Positions 20,613 through 29,544 of a stretch of DNA of 64,000 nucleotides are shown here, piece by piece. The notes under the pieces were generated by a model. The model made no database searches. It saw nothing but the letters and a program-made list of their open reading frames with translations, and was not told the DNA's origin. Origin of the DNA: Brachymonas wangyanguii (lineage in GTDB: Bacteria > Pseudomonadota > Gammaproteobacteria > Burkholderiales > Burkholderiaceae_C); assembly GCF_045055315.1 (NCBI RefSeq), contig NZ_CP173677.1, positions 62,001 through 126,000 on the forward strand, in the 5' to 3' direction. The translations under genes and the position numbers were made by a program. Position 1 is the first letter of the stretch. Each line of letters starts with the position of its first letter.

Positions 20613-21140
20613 ATGACTGTCTTTTCGTCCCTGACCGCCATTGCCAGCCAGCCCTGCAGCACCCCTGTTGCTGGCCGCAGCTTCCCCGGCGGACACTCCC
20701 CCTCGCGCAAGCTGCTCGCCGCCCTCCTGTTGGGCGTCGCTGCGCTGGCCGGCTGCAGCCAGGGACAACCGACCGCCAGCAAGGTAGCCCCCCCGGTAGC
20801 CACCGCACCCGCGTCCTTTGCCCCCGCGCAGCCACAGGCCGACAGCCGCATCCCGGCGATGCCGCTGCAGCAACTGCCGCGCCAGGGCCAGGCCACCTAT
20901 GCCCTGATCCTGCAGGGCGGCCCGTTTCCGTTCAGCAAGGACGGCAGCACCTTCTTCAACCGCGAACAGCTGCTGCCGCAGCACCCGCGTGGCTACTACC
21001 GTGAATACACCGTGGCACATCCCAAGGCGCGCAATCGCGGTGCCAAACGCATCGTTTGCGGCGGCCAGCAGCCGCGCCAGCCGGATGCCTGCTACTACAC
21101 CAGTGACCACTACGCGAGCTACCACCGCATAGTGCCCTAA
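20613..21140 (+). CDS. Barnase-type guanyl-specific ribonuclease, predicted lipoprotein
   Basis: A small N1/T1-family (barnase-like) RNase. The catalytic domain is the last ~95 residues: PFPFSKDGSTFFNREQLLP, then REYTV (Glu, general base), AKRIVCGG (Arg) and HYASYHRI (His, general acid), the barnase Glu-Arg-His set. Ahead of it is a hydrophobic stretch LLAALLLGVAALAGC with lipobox LAGC, suggesting export and lipid anchoring. From ATG 20613 this leaves an unusually long ~48-residue stretch before the hydrophobic segment; a TTG at 20586 is also in frame. The next gene encodes a barstar-family inhibitor, so this is a toxin/immunity-like pair, although the enzyme may simply scavenge RNA outside the cytoplasm. 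Confidence 0.85.
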   Translation: MTVFSSLTAIASQPCSTPVAGRSFPGGHSPSRKLLAALLLGVAALAGCSQGQPTASKVAPPVATAPASFAPAQPQADSRIPAMPLQQLPRQGQATYALILQGGPFPFSKDGSTFFNREQLLPQHPRGYYREYTVAHPKARNRGAKRIVCGGQQPRQPDACYYTSDHYASYHRIVP

Positions 21141-21173
21141 CCAACCAGGATGTGGCTGCGCCAAGCAGCCGCA

Positions 21174-21812
21174 ATGACGACCGTGAGCATCGAGATTTCC
21201 ACTTCCGACCACCCCCTGCGCAATGTCCGTACCAACCTGGTGCAATCGATCCGTGCCTTCCACGTGGAAGAGCTGCAGAATGCCGCTACCCAGCTGGGCC
21301 ACCATTTCCTGTACGCCAACCTGTCGCAGGCACAGACGCGCCAGGACGTGATCGACATGCTGTGTGAACAGTTCATGGTCACACCGGCACCCAGCACCAA
21401 GAATTTCGATGCCGTGTACGGCAGCATCACCGACCCGCTGCACAAGTCCGGCCCGCAACCCGGCTTCATCGTGGTGGTCGAGCAGATCCCGACCAGCGCC
21501 CGCTTCGACAAGGAGCTGCGCGAGCTGCTGCTGGACGTGTTCCGTGACGCCGCCGACTACTGGGGCGACCGCAAGGTGGCGTTCCGCTGCTTCTATTCCT
21601 TCTCGGTAGCGCGCGCCGCCCAGCCGGGCGAAGCCTACCGCCAGATCGCCGCCAGCGTGGGTGAAGAAGCGCAGGAAGAGGTCGAGGAAGAAAAGATGCC
21701 GACCGACAAGATCATGGACGTGTCGCCGCTGGCGCTGCGCATGAGCAGCCCGTTCAACGCCAGCTACTGGCTGGCCGCGGTCAACGACAGCGACACGCTG
21801 GCCACCGCCTGA
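21174..21812 (+). CDS. Barstar-family ribonuclease inhibitor, extended
   Basis: The predicted cytoplasmic inhibitor of the RNase encoded 34 bases upstream. The barstar fold is recognisable at about residues 20-150: HHFLYANLSQAQTRQDVIDM, NFDAVYGSITDPL, FIVVVEQIP and FRCFYSF. At 212 residues it is about twice the length of classical barstar. The extra C-terminus is acidic (EEAQEEVEEEKMP) and of unknown role. ATG 21174 gives a normal-looking N-terminus; ATG 21150 has CCAGG just 1 base away and is the alternative. The pairing is strongly suggested by adjacency, but binding is inferred. Confidence 0.83.
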   Translation: MTTVSIEISTSDHPLRNVRTNLVQSIRAFHVEELQNAATQLGHHFLYANLSQAQTRQDVIDMLCEQFMVTPAPSTKNFDAVYGSITDPLHKSGPQPGFIVVVEQIPTSARFDKELRELLLDVFRDAADYWGDRKVAFRCFYSFSVARAAQPGEAYRQIAASVGEEAQEEVEEEKMPTDKIMDVSPLALRMSSPFNASYWLAAVNDSDTLATA

Positions 21813-21847
21813 AGCCGGGCGGCACACGCCGCTTGCGCCCCCTGCAC

Positions 21848-21870
21848 AAGACCACCCGCGCGGTGGTCTT
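21848..21870 (+). terminator. Terminator stem-loop before gyrB
   Basis: A 9-bp perfect stem (AAGACCACC / GGTGGTCTT) with a CGCGC loop, followed by TGGCGTTT, lies 35 bases after the barstar gene. Confidence 0.55.
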
Positions 21871-21979
21871 GGCGTTTCTGGCAGCCCCTGCCACGGCTGC
21901 CGGAAAAACCTGCCGCAATGCCCATGCCGGCACCTGCCGGAAGCAGGCAAACCCGCGTCATTTCTGCGAAAATGGAGGG

Positions 21980-24553
21980 ATGAGCGAATCGCAAGCAACC
22001 CCCAACAGCACTCCCCCTCAATCTGACGGCTACGGCGAAGGCGCGATCCAGATCCTCGAAGGTCTGGAAGCCGTGCGCAAGCGCCCCGGCATGTACATCG
22101 GTGATACCAGCGACGGCACCGGCCTGCACCATCTGGTGTTCGAGGTGGTGGACAACTCCATCGACGAGGCGCTGGCGGGCCATTGTGACGATATCGTGGT
22201 CACCATCCACGCCGACAACTCGATTTCCGTGTCCGACAACGGCCGTGGCATTCCCACCGGCGTCAAGATGGACGACAAGCACGAGCCCAAGCGCTCTGCT
22301 GCCGAGATCGCGCTGACCGAGCTGCACGCCGGCGGCAAGTTCAACCAGAACAGCTACAAGGTCTCGGGCGGCCTGCACGGCGTGGGCGTGAGCTGCGTCA
22401 ACGCGCTGTCCAGCAAGCTGCGCCTGACGGTGCGCCGCGACGGCCAGGTACACAGCCTGATGTTCTCGCGCGGCCTGGTGCAGGATCGCCTGATCGAGGT
22501 GGTCGACGGTGCCGAGGTCTCCCCGATGCGCATTACCGGCGAGACCGACAAGCGCGGCACCCATGTACATTTCCTGCCCGACACCGAGATCTTCAAGGAA
22601 AACAACGAGTTCCACTACGAGATCCTGAGCAAGCGCTTGCGTGAGCTGAGCTTCCTGAACAACGGCGTGCGTATCCGCCTGAAGGACGAGCGCAGCGGCA
22701 AGGAAGACGACTTCTCTGGTGCCGGCGGCGTCAAGGGCTTTGTCGAGTTCATCAACGGCAGCAAGAAGGTGCTGCACCCCACCACCTTCCACGCCGTGGG
22801 TTCGCGCCCGGCCGACAGCTACGGCGGCATTCCCGGCACCGAGATCGGTGTCGAAGTCGCCATGCAGTGGAACGAAAGCTATAACGAGCAGGTGATCTGC
22901 TTTACCAACAACATCCCGCAGCGTGACGGCGGCACCCACCTGACCGGCCTGCGCGCCGCCATGACGCGCGTGATCGGCAAGTACATTGCCGACAACGAAC
23001 TGGCCAAGAAGGCCAAGGTCGATGTCAGCGGCGACGACATGCGCGAGGGCCTGTGCTGCGTGCTGTCGGTCAAGGTGCCGGAGCCCAAGTTCAGCTCGCA
23101 GACCAAGGACAAGCTGGTGTCCAGCGAGGTGCGCGCGCCGGTAGAGGATATCGTCGCCAAGTCGCTGACCGATTACCTGGAAGAGAACCCGAACGACGCC
23201 AAGATCCTGTGCGGCAAGATCGTCGAGGCGGCGCGTGCACGTGAAGCAGCGCGCAAGGCTCGCGAGATGACGCGCCGCAAGGGCGTGCTGGACGGCTTTG
23301 GCCTGCCCGGCAAGCTGGCTGACTGCCAGGAGAAGGATCCGGCGCAGTGCGAAATCTATATCGTGGAGGGCGACTCCGCCGGTGGCTCGGCCAAGCAGGG
23401 CCGTGACCGCAAGTTCCAGGCGATCCTGCCGCTGCGCGGCAAGATCCTGAACGTGGAAAAGGCGCGCTACGAGAAGCTGCTGACCAGCAACGAGATCGTG
23501 ACGCTGATCACCGCGCTCGGCACCGGCATCGGCAAGGCGGCCGAAGACGGCCACGGCAAGAGCAGCAGCGACGATTTCAATATCGACAAGCTGCGCTACC
23601 ACCGCATCATCATCATGACCGACGCGGACGTGGACGGTGCGCACATCCGCACGCTGCTGCTGACCTTCTTCTACCGCCAGATGCCGGAGCTGGTCGAGCG
23701 CGGCCACATCTACATTGCACAGCCGCCGCTGTACAAGGTGCGCCACGGCAAGCAGGAGCAGTACCTGAAGGATGGCAACGCGCTCAACGCCTACCTGAGC
23801 CAGGTGGCACTGGAAGGTGCCCGCATTGATCCGGGCGATGGCCGCCCGGTGCTGGAAGGCGATACGCTGCGCACCCTGGCACAGCGCTTCGTACAGGCCA
23901 GCAGCGTGATCGAACGCCTGTCCGGCCACATGGACGAGCAGGCGCTGCGCACCCTGGCCGGCTTTGGCCCGGGCGACGGCGTGCATCTGAATCTGGACAC
24001 GGCAGATAGCGCCGAGGCCAGCGCTCAGGCGCTGCAGCAGGCCATGGAACTGGCCGGCAGCACGGCACGCGTGACGCACGGCTTTGATGCCGTGAACGAC
24101 ACGCACTACCTGCGCATTGCGCGCATGCACCATGGCAACGAGCGCGCCAGCATCCTGTCTCCCGAGTTCGTGCATGGCGCCGATTACGCCGCGCTGCAAA
24201 CCGCCAGCGACACCTTCAAGGGCCTGCTGGGCGAAGGTGCCAGCGTCACGCGCGGTGAAGGCGAACGCGCCAAGAGCCAGATCGTGGGCGATTTCCAGGA
24301 CGCCATGTCCTGGCTGATGCAGCAGGCCGAAAACGCCGTTGGCCGCCAGCGCTACAAGGGCCTGGGCGAGATGAACCCCGAGCAGCTGTGGGAAACCACC
24401 ATGGACCCGGCCGTGCGTCGCCTGCTGCGCGTGCAGATCGACGATGCGATCGAGGCGGATCGGGTGTTTACCATGCTGATGGGGGATGAGGTGGAGCCGC
24501 GTCGCGACTTTATTGAGACGAATGCGCTTAGGGCGGCGAATTTGGATGTGTAA
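21980..24553 (+). CDS. gyrB: DNA gyrase subunit B
   Basis: The ATPase subunit of gyrase, which supercoils DNA with GyrA. At 857 residues it is the long proteobacterial form. The GHKL ATPase domain begins LEGLEAVRKRPGMYIGDT with VVDNSIDEALAGH and DNGRGIPTG. The TOPRIM domain has IVEGDSAGGSAKQGRDRKFQ and MTDADVDGAHIRTLLLTFF. The extra ~150-residue insertion before the C-terminus is usual in these bacteria. Over the last ~35 codons (from about 24,445) the codon choice turns unlike the rest of the gene (GAT, AAT, TTT, ATT, AGG, TTG). That coincides with the start of the accessory island just after the stop. Confidence 0.98.
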   Translation: MSESQATPNSTPPQSDGYGEGAIQILEGLEAVRKRPGMYIGDTSDGTGLHHLVFEVVDNSIDEALAGHCDDIVVTIHADNSISVSDNGRGIPTGVKMDDKHEPKRSAAEIALTELHAGGKFNQNSYKVSGGLHGVGVSCVNALSSKLRLTVRRDGQVHSLMFSRGLVQDRLIEVVDGAEVSPMRITGETDKRGTHVHFLPDTEIFKENNEFHYEILSKRLRELSFLNNGVRIRLKDERSGKEDDFSGAGGVKGFVEFINGSKKVLHPTTFHAVGSRPADSYGGIPGTEIGVEVAMQWNESYNEQVICFTNNIPQRDGGTHLTGLRAAMTRVIGKYIADNELAKKAKVDVSGDDMREGLCCVLSVKVPEPKFSSQTKDKLVSSEVRAPVEDIVAKSLTDYLEENPNDAKILCGKIVEAARAREAARKAREMTRRKGVLDGFGLPGKLADCQEKDPAQCEIYIVEGDSAGGSAKQGRDRKFQAILPLRGKILNVEKARYEKLLTSNEIVTLITALGTGIGKAAEDGHGKSSSDDFNIDKLRYHRIIIMTDADVDGAHIRTLLLTFFYRQMPELVERGHIYIAQPPLYKVRHGKQEQYLKDGNALNAYLSQVALEGARIDPGDGRPVLEGDTLRTLAQRFVQASSVIERLSGHMDEQALRTLAGFGPGDGVHLNLDTADSAEASAQALQQAMELAGSTARVTHGFDAVNDTHYLRIARMHHGNERASILSPEFVHGADYAALQTASDTFKGLLGEGASVTRGEGERAKSQIVGDFQDAMSWLMQQAENAVGRQRYKGLGEMNPEQLWETTMDPAVRRLLRVQIDDAIEADRVFTMLMGDEVEPRRDFIETNALRAANLDV

Positions 24554-24815
24554 CCTGTAGTGTCGGGTGACACGATTAGTGAAAACTGTGCCAATACTTG
24601 CTGAGGACAGCTCTCGATGCTCGCTGGAAAATTCACGAACGGTGTCTCATGGGCGGGAATTTTTCAAGAATGGTGGCACAAGCTTTGGAACTCGCGTCAT
24701 GAAAATCGAAAAACTCTTTTAAAATCAATAATTTACTTTTCATGATTGGCGTCATCCGACATGTAGGTCCGACATCGACATAGTCGGACAAGAAAACAAA
24801 CGCCCAGGGAGTGCC
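24554..24815 (+). promoter_or_regulatory. AT-rich leader of the island with repeated TCCGACAT motif
   Basis: These 262 bases between gyrB and druH hold no convincing gene and are clearly AT-richer than the flanks. TCCGACAT occurs at 24755-24762 and 24768-24775 (13 bases apart), and GTCGGACA follows in inverted orientation at 24783-24790, so the last two could form a hairpin or operator. An AGGGAG ribosome site stands 6 bases before the druH ATG. A TAAAAT -10-like hexamer is at about 24719-24724. A promoter with an operator is plausible but unproved. Confidence 0.4.
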
Positions 24816-27800
24816 ATGTTCGAACAGCATGAAGAACGAATCCGGGAACTCATCAAGAGGGCGAACGCCCCAGTTCTCGGATTACTTGGAGGACTCATTC
24901 CCGCTTCCACTCGAGCGGAAATACAGGCGGACCTTCAGATGTCGCCCAGCGCGAAGGCTTTCTCACAGCGACTTGATAGGTTCCCTGCGCTCTTCGGTGT
25001 CTGGCTGGCGGAGCACGTCATGAAAGGCATTGGGTCTTCAGGTCATTTCGACGTGTACCCGCATGTGCAGAAGGCTCTGGGGGGCGTGGAAGATTTGTCC
25101 ACACCGGAACGCGAGTTGCTGTGGCGCGCCTTCCGTCGCGCCATGTTCAAACTTGGCATCCAGCCTCTCCCTCGGACCTACGGCAACCACTACATGATTG
25201 ACGAGTACGCCCGTCAAGCGGGTGTGCCACTGGCGTTTGCGGACGACCTGGCCATGCGCATGCTGCAATTGGCCAAGCGCATCGGACTCCCGGATGAGGA
25301 GGACCAGGAAGGTCTCCTTACGTGGCAGTCTACGCTGCTCAATCGCCTCCAGCCACCATTCAGCGCGACTGCCCGCAAGGCTGTCGAGCGCGACGAGCAA
25401 GCTTACTACACCCGGTCATTTCTTCGGGTCCACGGCAACCATGGTGTGCCGTCACCTGGGGATTCATTGGAGGAAGCTCTCGCCAAGGCCTTTGCCAACG
25501 AGGGCATCTCCATTGGCATCAAGCGAGCGGCGATTCCACAGCTCCTTTACAGGGACGGTGTGCTGGGCATCTTCTTCCCTGCGATAGGCAATGAGGCGAC
25601 CTTCGAAATGGTCTGCGGAGGGCGAACCGTCGCAGTTCGAACTGGAGAAGAGGCAAGCTTCCGGACGCTTCCGTCCGACTTGCCCGCCGAGGTGCAGGTG
25701 CTCGGGCGAGAGGGCGAGCGTCTGCTGAACGCGAAGCTCTGGCCTGACCGAGCCTCGAATCGTCTGCTCATCTTCAACGAGGCAGGCCGCCTTCGCGCCG
25801 CAGCACAGTTAGGACAGGCAGAGCCGGTCGAGCTCCCGCCCGGCGAGTACGTGGTTCTGTGCCGCTTCTCCCCGACAAACATCGATGATTGGGAGGAGGT
25901 CAGCGACACACCTCATCTGGTCGAGGTGCTCGTCACCTTGCGCCCAGGCGCAGAGGCGGTGATAGCCAACGGACCCGCGAGAGTGCTGTTCGCCGGACAG
26001 AGCCTCCCATCGTTTCGCGTAGATGGAAAGTCAAAGGTGGGTCTTGAAAGAGTCGAATTTTTCTACGGTGCACTCGACGCCGTCGTAGAGATTCCTCAAG
26101 ACTGGCGTCAGGCTGGCCAACAGGCCTACGAAATGCGCATGTCCACGGGGAGCCTCACTCGGAGCATTCCTCTTGCGATTTGTGAAGACGGCACCGGATC
26201 GGTTCGATTGGACCAACTCCTGGCGGAGGGTCATGTGCCGCCTAACATGTTGCGGCTGGTCGTCGAGCTCGCTCGAGTAGGCGATGTGCGGACGTTGCAA
26301 CGTCAGTCACTGCTCTACTGGCATGGACTTCAGGCCGTCAGCTACGGACTCAAGTTCAGCTATTTGGCGCGGCCTGCCAACCTTCTGCAGGCCGCCTGCA
26401 GCGGCTTGAAGTTCGGTCCAAATGGTGCGGAGGCCTCGAATGATGTCAGCAGGGTTCTACGTGTGGGCTTCGACTTGGGAGCAGGCCGGCTCGTGCACTT
26501 CAGCTGGAATCGTCCGGGCGTATTCGTCGAGGTTGAGGTTCGTGGGAAAGACGGTGGGTCAACTGTGGCTTCCAGGCCTCTTGGTGCGACGGAGACAGTG
26601 TCACTAACAATGCAGAAGTCCATCATCGTCAGCGCTTCGGAGCCCGGCTACATCTCCTTGGGATCGTGGAAGCAGTTTGTCGATTTCGGTCATCGCCCGA
26701 GCAAGATGTTTTCAGCAGCTTTCCTCGCCAGTCGTCTCGAGCCTGGGGTTCGCACATTGACCTACGAAACCGAAGGAGGCGGGGCATCAGCGGCGCTTTT
26801 GGTTTTGTCGCAGCCACACGTTGCTAGTGCCATCTCGACCTCCAAGCTGGCGAACGTCTTCGAAATTCGGGTCACGGTACAGGGCGAGCCCACGGAGGTT
26901 GCCATTAACGGCAAGGAGTTGGGTAGCGGCCGCGAGGCTCGTGCCGAGCATGAACTGCTGGCGGGCATCTGGCACACCAACGACTTGGCGCGCATGCAGG
27001 TCTACAGCGAGGCAAACGGGTCTGCCCACGTCATCTCTGTTCTGGTCGACGTGACGACCCTCCCGCCCGGCGTCTGGACGCTGGGTTTCGGTGCGCGCAT
27101 CGGCGAGCTGTGGGGCCGGCTTGAGGGCTCGGACGAGGGACGCATTACCATAGCCTTCGCTGTTGATGTCGTCGGCAAAGAGGTACCCGGAGGCGAGGTT
27201 GTGAAGGCTGCCGCGGCTCTGGACGAGCGGGATGCAGTCGTGCGGCTTGGTCGGCTCAATGACCATTTTCGAAGCTACTGGTCGCCGGTTTGCTGGGAGC
27301 AGCAGAGCTGGCTGGGCCAGTATTGGAGTGCACTGCTCGACCGATTCAAGAATCGTGAGTCAGAGTTCGTATCGGAACTGATGGACATGGCAATGGCCAG
27401 GCCTGCGGACGACGTTCGCCAGGGATTTCAACCCAAGCAGTCTGTTGGGGCGTTGCTGCCTAGGTTGTTTTGTCTGCCCCGGGCGAAATACCGGAAGGTC
27501 CACAGCAAGCCCCACCCCCTGTCAGTAGCGCTGCGCGCAATGCCAGAGCTCAGGGGCTCCATCGTTGGCTCCTTCGGCTCGACTCTGCATCAGACTGTTG
27601 CGCTGGCCTTCTCGAACGTGAGGGAAATGCAACAGGGGCTGCGCCCGAAGGGCTTTGCATTGGCAGGGTATCGCCAGGCACTCGGCATGACCCAACTCGA
27701 AGCTGCGACCCGTTTGGACGATGAACACTTCATGCCTGGGCCGGGCGAACTGCTAGGGCCAATGCACTTAGCACATGCATGGCTTGACCTGGAGCGGGGC

Positions 27801-28535
27801 TATGCCACGAGTGCTGCGATGCCGACAGCGCGGAAGTCACTCGGGATTGCTCTGTCGCGGCTTCTCCTGCAGAAGTTCTCAGTGTTCAACGACTCGACCC
27901 CGAAAGGCTTGCAGGGCCAACAGGTAGTTCTCCAACTCAAGGCGTTTCACCCGGAAGATGCAGACGAAGCCGAGCAGCAGCGACAGGAGACATTGCTGCA
28001 GATAGCCAATGCCTGCAGTTGGCTGGCTTGGTACTGCCGCCTGGAATCCCGGTACGAGGGCTCGCTCGCTCACTTCTTTGAACACCTCAGCGTCCTGCGT
28101 CGACTCATCGAACTCCAGGCGAACGGCGTGAGCGATTGCGTCGCGTACTACTTGAACGTTGCTCCTGCGATGTTTGCCTACTACCTGCTGCTGTGGGAAT
28201 TGGTGCAGACCGTTGAGCTTGACACTGAACCGCCCCGGGTTTGGAGGAGGCCCCAACTCTTGAGAAGATGGAGCCATGAACAAGTCCAACAAGTTTTCCC
28301 CGGAAGTGCGCGAGCGCGCTGTGCGCATGGTGCAGGAGCATCGAGCCGAGTACCCTTCGTTGTGGGCAGCTATCGAATCGATTGCGCCGAAGATTGGCTG
28401 TGTGCCGCAAACCCTGCACGATTGGGTCAAGAGAGCCGAGATCGACGCTGGCCTGCGTGCGGGTACCACGACCTCGGATGCGCGACGCATCAAGGAACTG
28501 GAGCGCGAAGTCAAGGAGCTGCGCCGTGCCAATGA
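24816..28535 (+). CDS. druH: Druantia type III DruH-like protein (YjiT/STY4851 family), 3' end replaced by the IS
   Basis: A large protein with no domain I can name. It resembles the YjiT/STY4851 family, which sits beside DUF1998 helicases in enterobacterial defence islands and which I equate with DruH of Druantia type III. Residues 1-1136 are native; from 28226 the frame reads into the IS left end and adds ~103 meaningless residues before a stop at 28535. The start ATG has a good AGGGAG site. Visible parts are an N-terminal helical region (EERIRELIKRANAPVLG; FPALFGVWLAEHVMKG) and a long beta-rich middle. A C-terminal helical region follows (AMPELRGSIVGSFGSTLHQTV, QTLLQIANACSWLAW-like). The codon use is less GC-biased than gyrB upstream. 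How much of the true C-terminus is lost is unknown. The family link is from memory, not a search. Confidence 0.68.
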   Translation: MFEQHEERIRELIKRANAPVLGLLGGLIPASTRAEIQADLQMSPSAKAFSQRLDRFPALFGVWLAEHVMKGIGSSGHFDVYPHVQKALGGVEDLSTPERELLWRAFRRAMFKLGIQPLPRTYGNHYMIDEYARQAGVPLAFADDLAMRMLQLAKRIGLPDEEDQEGLLTWQSTLLNRLQPPFSATARKAVERDEQAYYTRSFLRVHGNHGVPSPGDSLEEALAKAFANEGISIGIKRAAIPQLLYRDGVLGIFFPAIGNEATFEMVCGGRTVAVRTGEEASFRTLPSDLPAEVQVLGREGERLLNAKLWPDRASNRLLIFNEAGRLRAAAQLGQAEPVELPPGEYVVLCRFSPTNIDDWEEVSDTPHLVEVLVTLRPGAEAVIANGPARVLFAGQSLPSFRVDGKSKVGLERVEFFYGALDAVVEIPQDWRQAGQQAYEMRMSTGSLTRSIPLAICEDGTGSVRLDQLLAEGHVPPNMLRLVVELARVGDVRTLQRQSLLYWHGLQAVSYGLKFSYLARPANLLQAACSGLKFGPNGAEASNDVSRVLRVGFDLGAGRLVHFSWNRPGVFVEVEVRGKDGGSTVASRPLGATETVSLTMQKSIIVSASEPGYISLGSWKQFVDFGHRPSKMFSAAFLASRLEPGVRTLTYETEGGGASAALLVLSQPHVASAISTSKLANVFEIRVTVQGEPTEVAINGKELGSGREARAEHELLAGIWHTNDLARMQVYSEANGSAHVISVLVDVTTLPPGVWTLGFGARIGELWGRLEGSDEGRITIAFAVDVVGKEVPGGEVVKAAAALDERDAVVRLGRLNDHFRSYWSPVCWEQQSWLGQYWSALLDRFKNRESEFVSELMDMAMARPADDVRQGFQPKQSVGALLPRLFCLPRAKYRKVHSKPHPLSVALRAMPELRGSIVGSFGSTLHQTVALAFSNVREMQQGLRPKGFALAGYRQALGMTQLEAATRLDDEHFMPGPGELLGPMHLAHAWLDLERGYATSAAMPTARKSLGIALSRLLLQKFSVFNDSTPKGLQGQQVVLQLKAFHPEDADEAEQQRQETLLQIANACSWLAWYCRLESRYEGSLAHFFEHLSVLRRLIELQANGVSDCVAYYLNVAPAMFAYYLLLWELVQTVELDTEPPRVWRRPQLLRRWSHEQVQQVFPGSARARCAHGAGASSRVPFVVGSYRIDCAEDWLCAANPARLGQESRDRRWPACGYHDLGCATHQGTGARSQGAAPCQ
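28226..28250 (+). repeat. IS left inverted repeat
   Basis: The left terminal 25 bp begin TGAACCGCCCCGGG and match the reverse complement of the right end except for one base (position 18). Confidence 0.93.
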
Positions 28536-28599
28536 GATCCTCAAAACTGCCAGTGCGTTTTTCGCGCAGGCGGAGCTCGACCGCCAGCTCAGGAAGTGA
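28276..28599 (+). CDS. IS3-family transposase OrfA
   Basis: A 107-residue DNA-binding half of the transposase. It opens MNKSNKFSPEVRERAVRMV, has a helix-turn-helix (PKIGCVPQTLHDWVKRAEID) and ends with a leucine-zipper-like helix (IKELEREVKELRRANEILK) for multimerisation. Its stop overlaps the OrfB GTG (GTGA). The full transposase is expected from a -1 frameshift near the T-run in the two Phe codons at 28558-28563. Confidence 0.93.
   Translation: MNKSNKFSPEVRERAVRMVQEHRAEYPSLWAAIESIAPKIGCVPQTLHDWVKRAEIDAGLRAGTTTSDARRIKELEREVKELRRANEILKTASAFFAQAELDRQLRK
28557..28563 (+). other. Candidate -1 programmed frameshift site (G-TTT-TTC)
   Basis: Two Phe codons (TTT TTC) preceded by G lie 36 bases before the OrfA stop. 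A -1 slip here continues in the OrfB frame without a stop and gives an OrfAB fusion, as is usual for IS3-family elements. The heptamer is not the classical A6G, so the exact slip point is inferred. Confidence 0.5.
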
Positions 28600-29510
28600 A
28601 GGCCTATATCGACCGCCACCGCGATGACTACGGGGTCGAGCCCATCTGCCGGGTGCTGCAGATGGCCCCGTCGTGTTACTGGCGCCATGCGGCCCGGCAA
28701 CGCAACCCGCAACTGCGCAGCGCACGTGCCCAGCATGACGACCATTTGAAAGCCGACATCCAGCGCGTGTGGCATGCCAACTGGCAGGTCTATGGCGCCG
28801 ACAAGGTCTGGCTGCAGATGAACCGCGAGGGCATCCGGGTGGCGCGGTGCACAGTCGAGCGGCTGATGCGTACCATGGGCTTGCAAGGGGCACGCAGAGG
28901 CAAGACGATGCGCACCACCACGCCGGACACATCAGTGCCGTGCCCGCTGGACCATGTCAACCGGCTGTTTAAGGCCAGCCGGCCCAACGAGCTGTGGGTG
29001 TCGGACTTCACGTACGTCAGCACCTGGCAGGGCTGGCTGTACGTGGCCTTCGTGGTGGATGTGTACGCCCGGCGCATCGTGGGCTGGCGTGTCAGCCGCA
29101 GCATGCACACGGACTTTGTGCTCGATGCGCTGGAACAGGCCCTGTATGAGCGCCAGCCAGCAGCGCATGCCTTGACGCACCACAGCGACAGGGGCAGCCA
29201 GTACGTCAGCATCCGTTACACCGAGCGGCTGGGCCTGGCAGGTATCCAGCCATCAGTGGGAAGCAAAGGCGACAGCTACGACAACGCGCTGGCCGAGACC
29301 ATCAACGGGCTATACAAGGCCGAACTGATTCATCGCCGGGGCCCCTGGAAGACCAGGGAAGCCGTGGAACTGGCGACCCTGCAATGGGTGCACTGGTTCA
29401 ACCACGTCCGACTGCTCACGCCGATCGGGGGTATCCCGCCGGCAGAAGCTGAGGCAAACTACTGGAGGCAACTTGCCGACAGCAACACCTTGGCAGAGGT
29501 GTCCACTTAA
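28596..29510 (+). CDS. IS3-family transposase OrfB (integrase catalytic core)
   Basis: A 304-residue catalytic half with a GTG start that overlaps OrfA by 4 bases. It contains an HTH_21-type N-terminus (RHRDDYGVEPICRVLQMAPS) and an rve integrase core. The DDE residues are visible: Asp in ELWVSDFTYV, Asp in THHSDRGSQY and Glu in YDNALAETINGLY. No frameshift or stop interrupts it. Its codon choice is closer to the GC-rich core genome than to the druH and druE genes around it. Confidence 0.94.
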   Translation: MKAYIDRHRDDYGVEPICRVLQMAPSCYWRHAARQRNPQLRSARAQHDDHLKADIQRVWHANWQVYGADKVWLQMNREGIRVARCTVERLMRTMGLQGARRGKTMRTTTPDTSVPCPLDHVNRLFKASRPNELWVSDFTYVSTWQGWLYVAFVVDVYARRIVGWRVSRSMHTDFVLDALEQALYERQPAAHALTHHSDRGSQYVSIRYTERLGLAGIQPSVGSKGDSYDNALAETINGLYKAELIHRRGPWKTREAVELATLQWVHWFNHVRLLTPIGGIPPAEAEANYWRQLADSNTLAEVST

Positions 29511-29519
29511 ACCAACCAG

Positions 29520-29544
29520 CCTCCTCGAAACCCGGGGCGGTTCA
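29520..29544 (-). repeat. IS right inverted repeat
   Basis: The right terminal 25 bp end CGGGGCGGTTCA. The first island base beyond it is C29545, where the open druE frame resumes. Confidence 0.93.

Larger units (their letters stand above)
28226..29544 (+). mobile_element. IS3-family insertion sequence (1,319 bp) at the druH/druE junction
   Basis: A complete element with 25-bp terminal inverted repeats (28226-28250 and 29520-29544, 24 of 25 matching), ends TGAACC...GGTTCA, and the two overlapping transposase genes of the IS3 family. Both genes are open and the DDE triad is intact, so it looks recently inserted and possibly active. No 3-5 bp target duplication is seen: the flanks are GACAC on the left and CTGCG on the right. 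Together with the missing end of druH and missing start of druE, this points to a deletion next to the element. Confidence 0.93.

Noticed and set aside
28276..29510. Remnant or decayed transposase
   Set aside because: Both frames are uninterrupted and the DDE residues are present, so the element appears intact.
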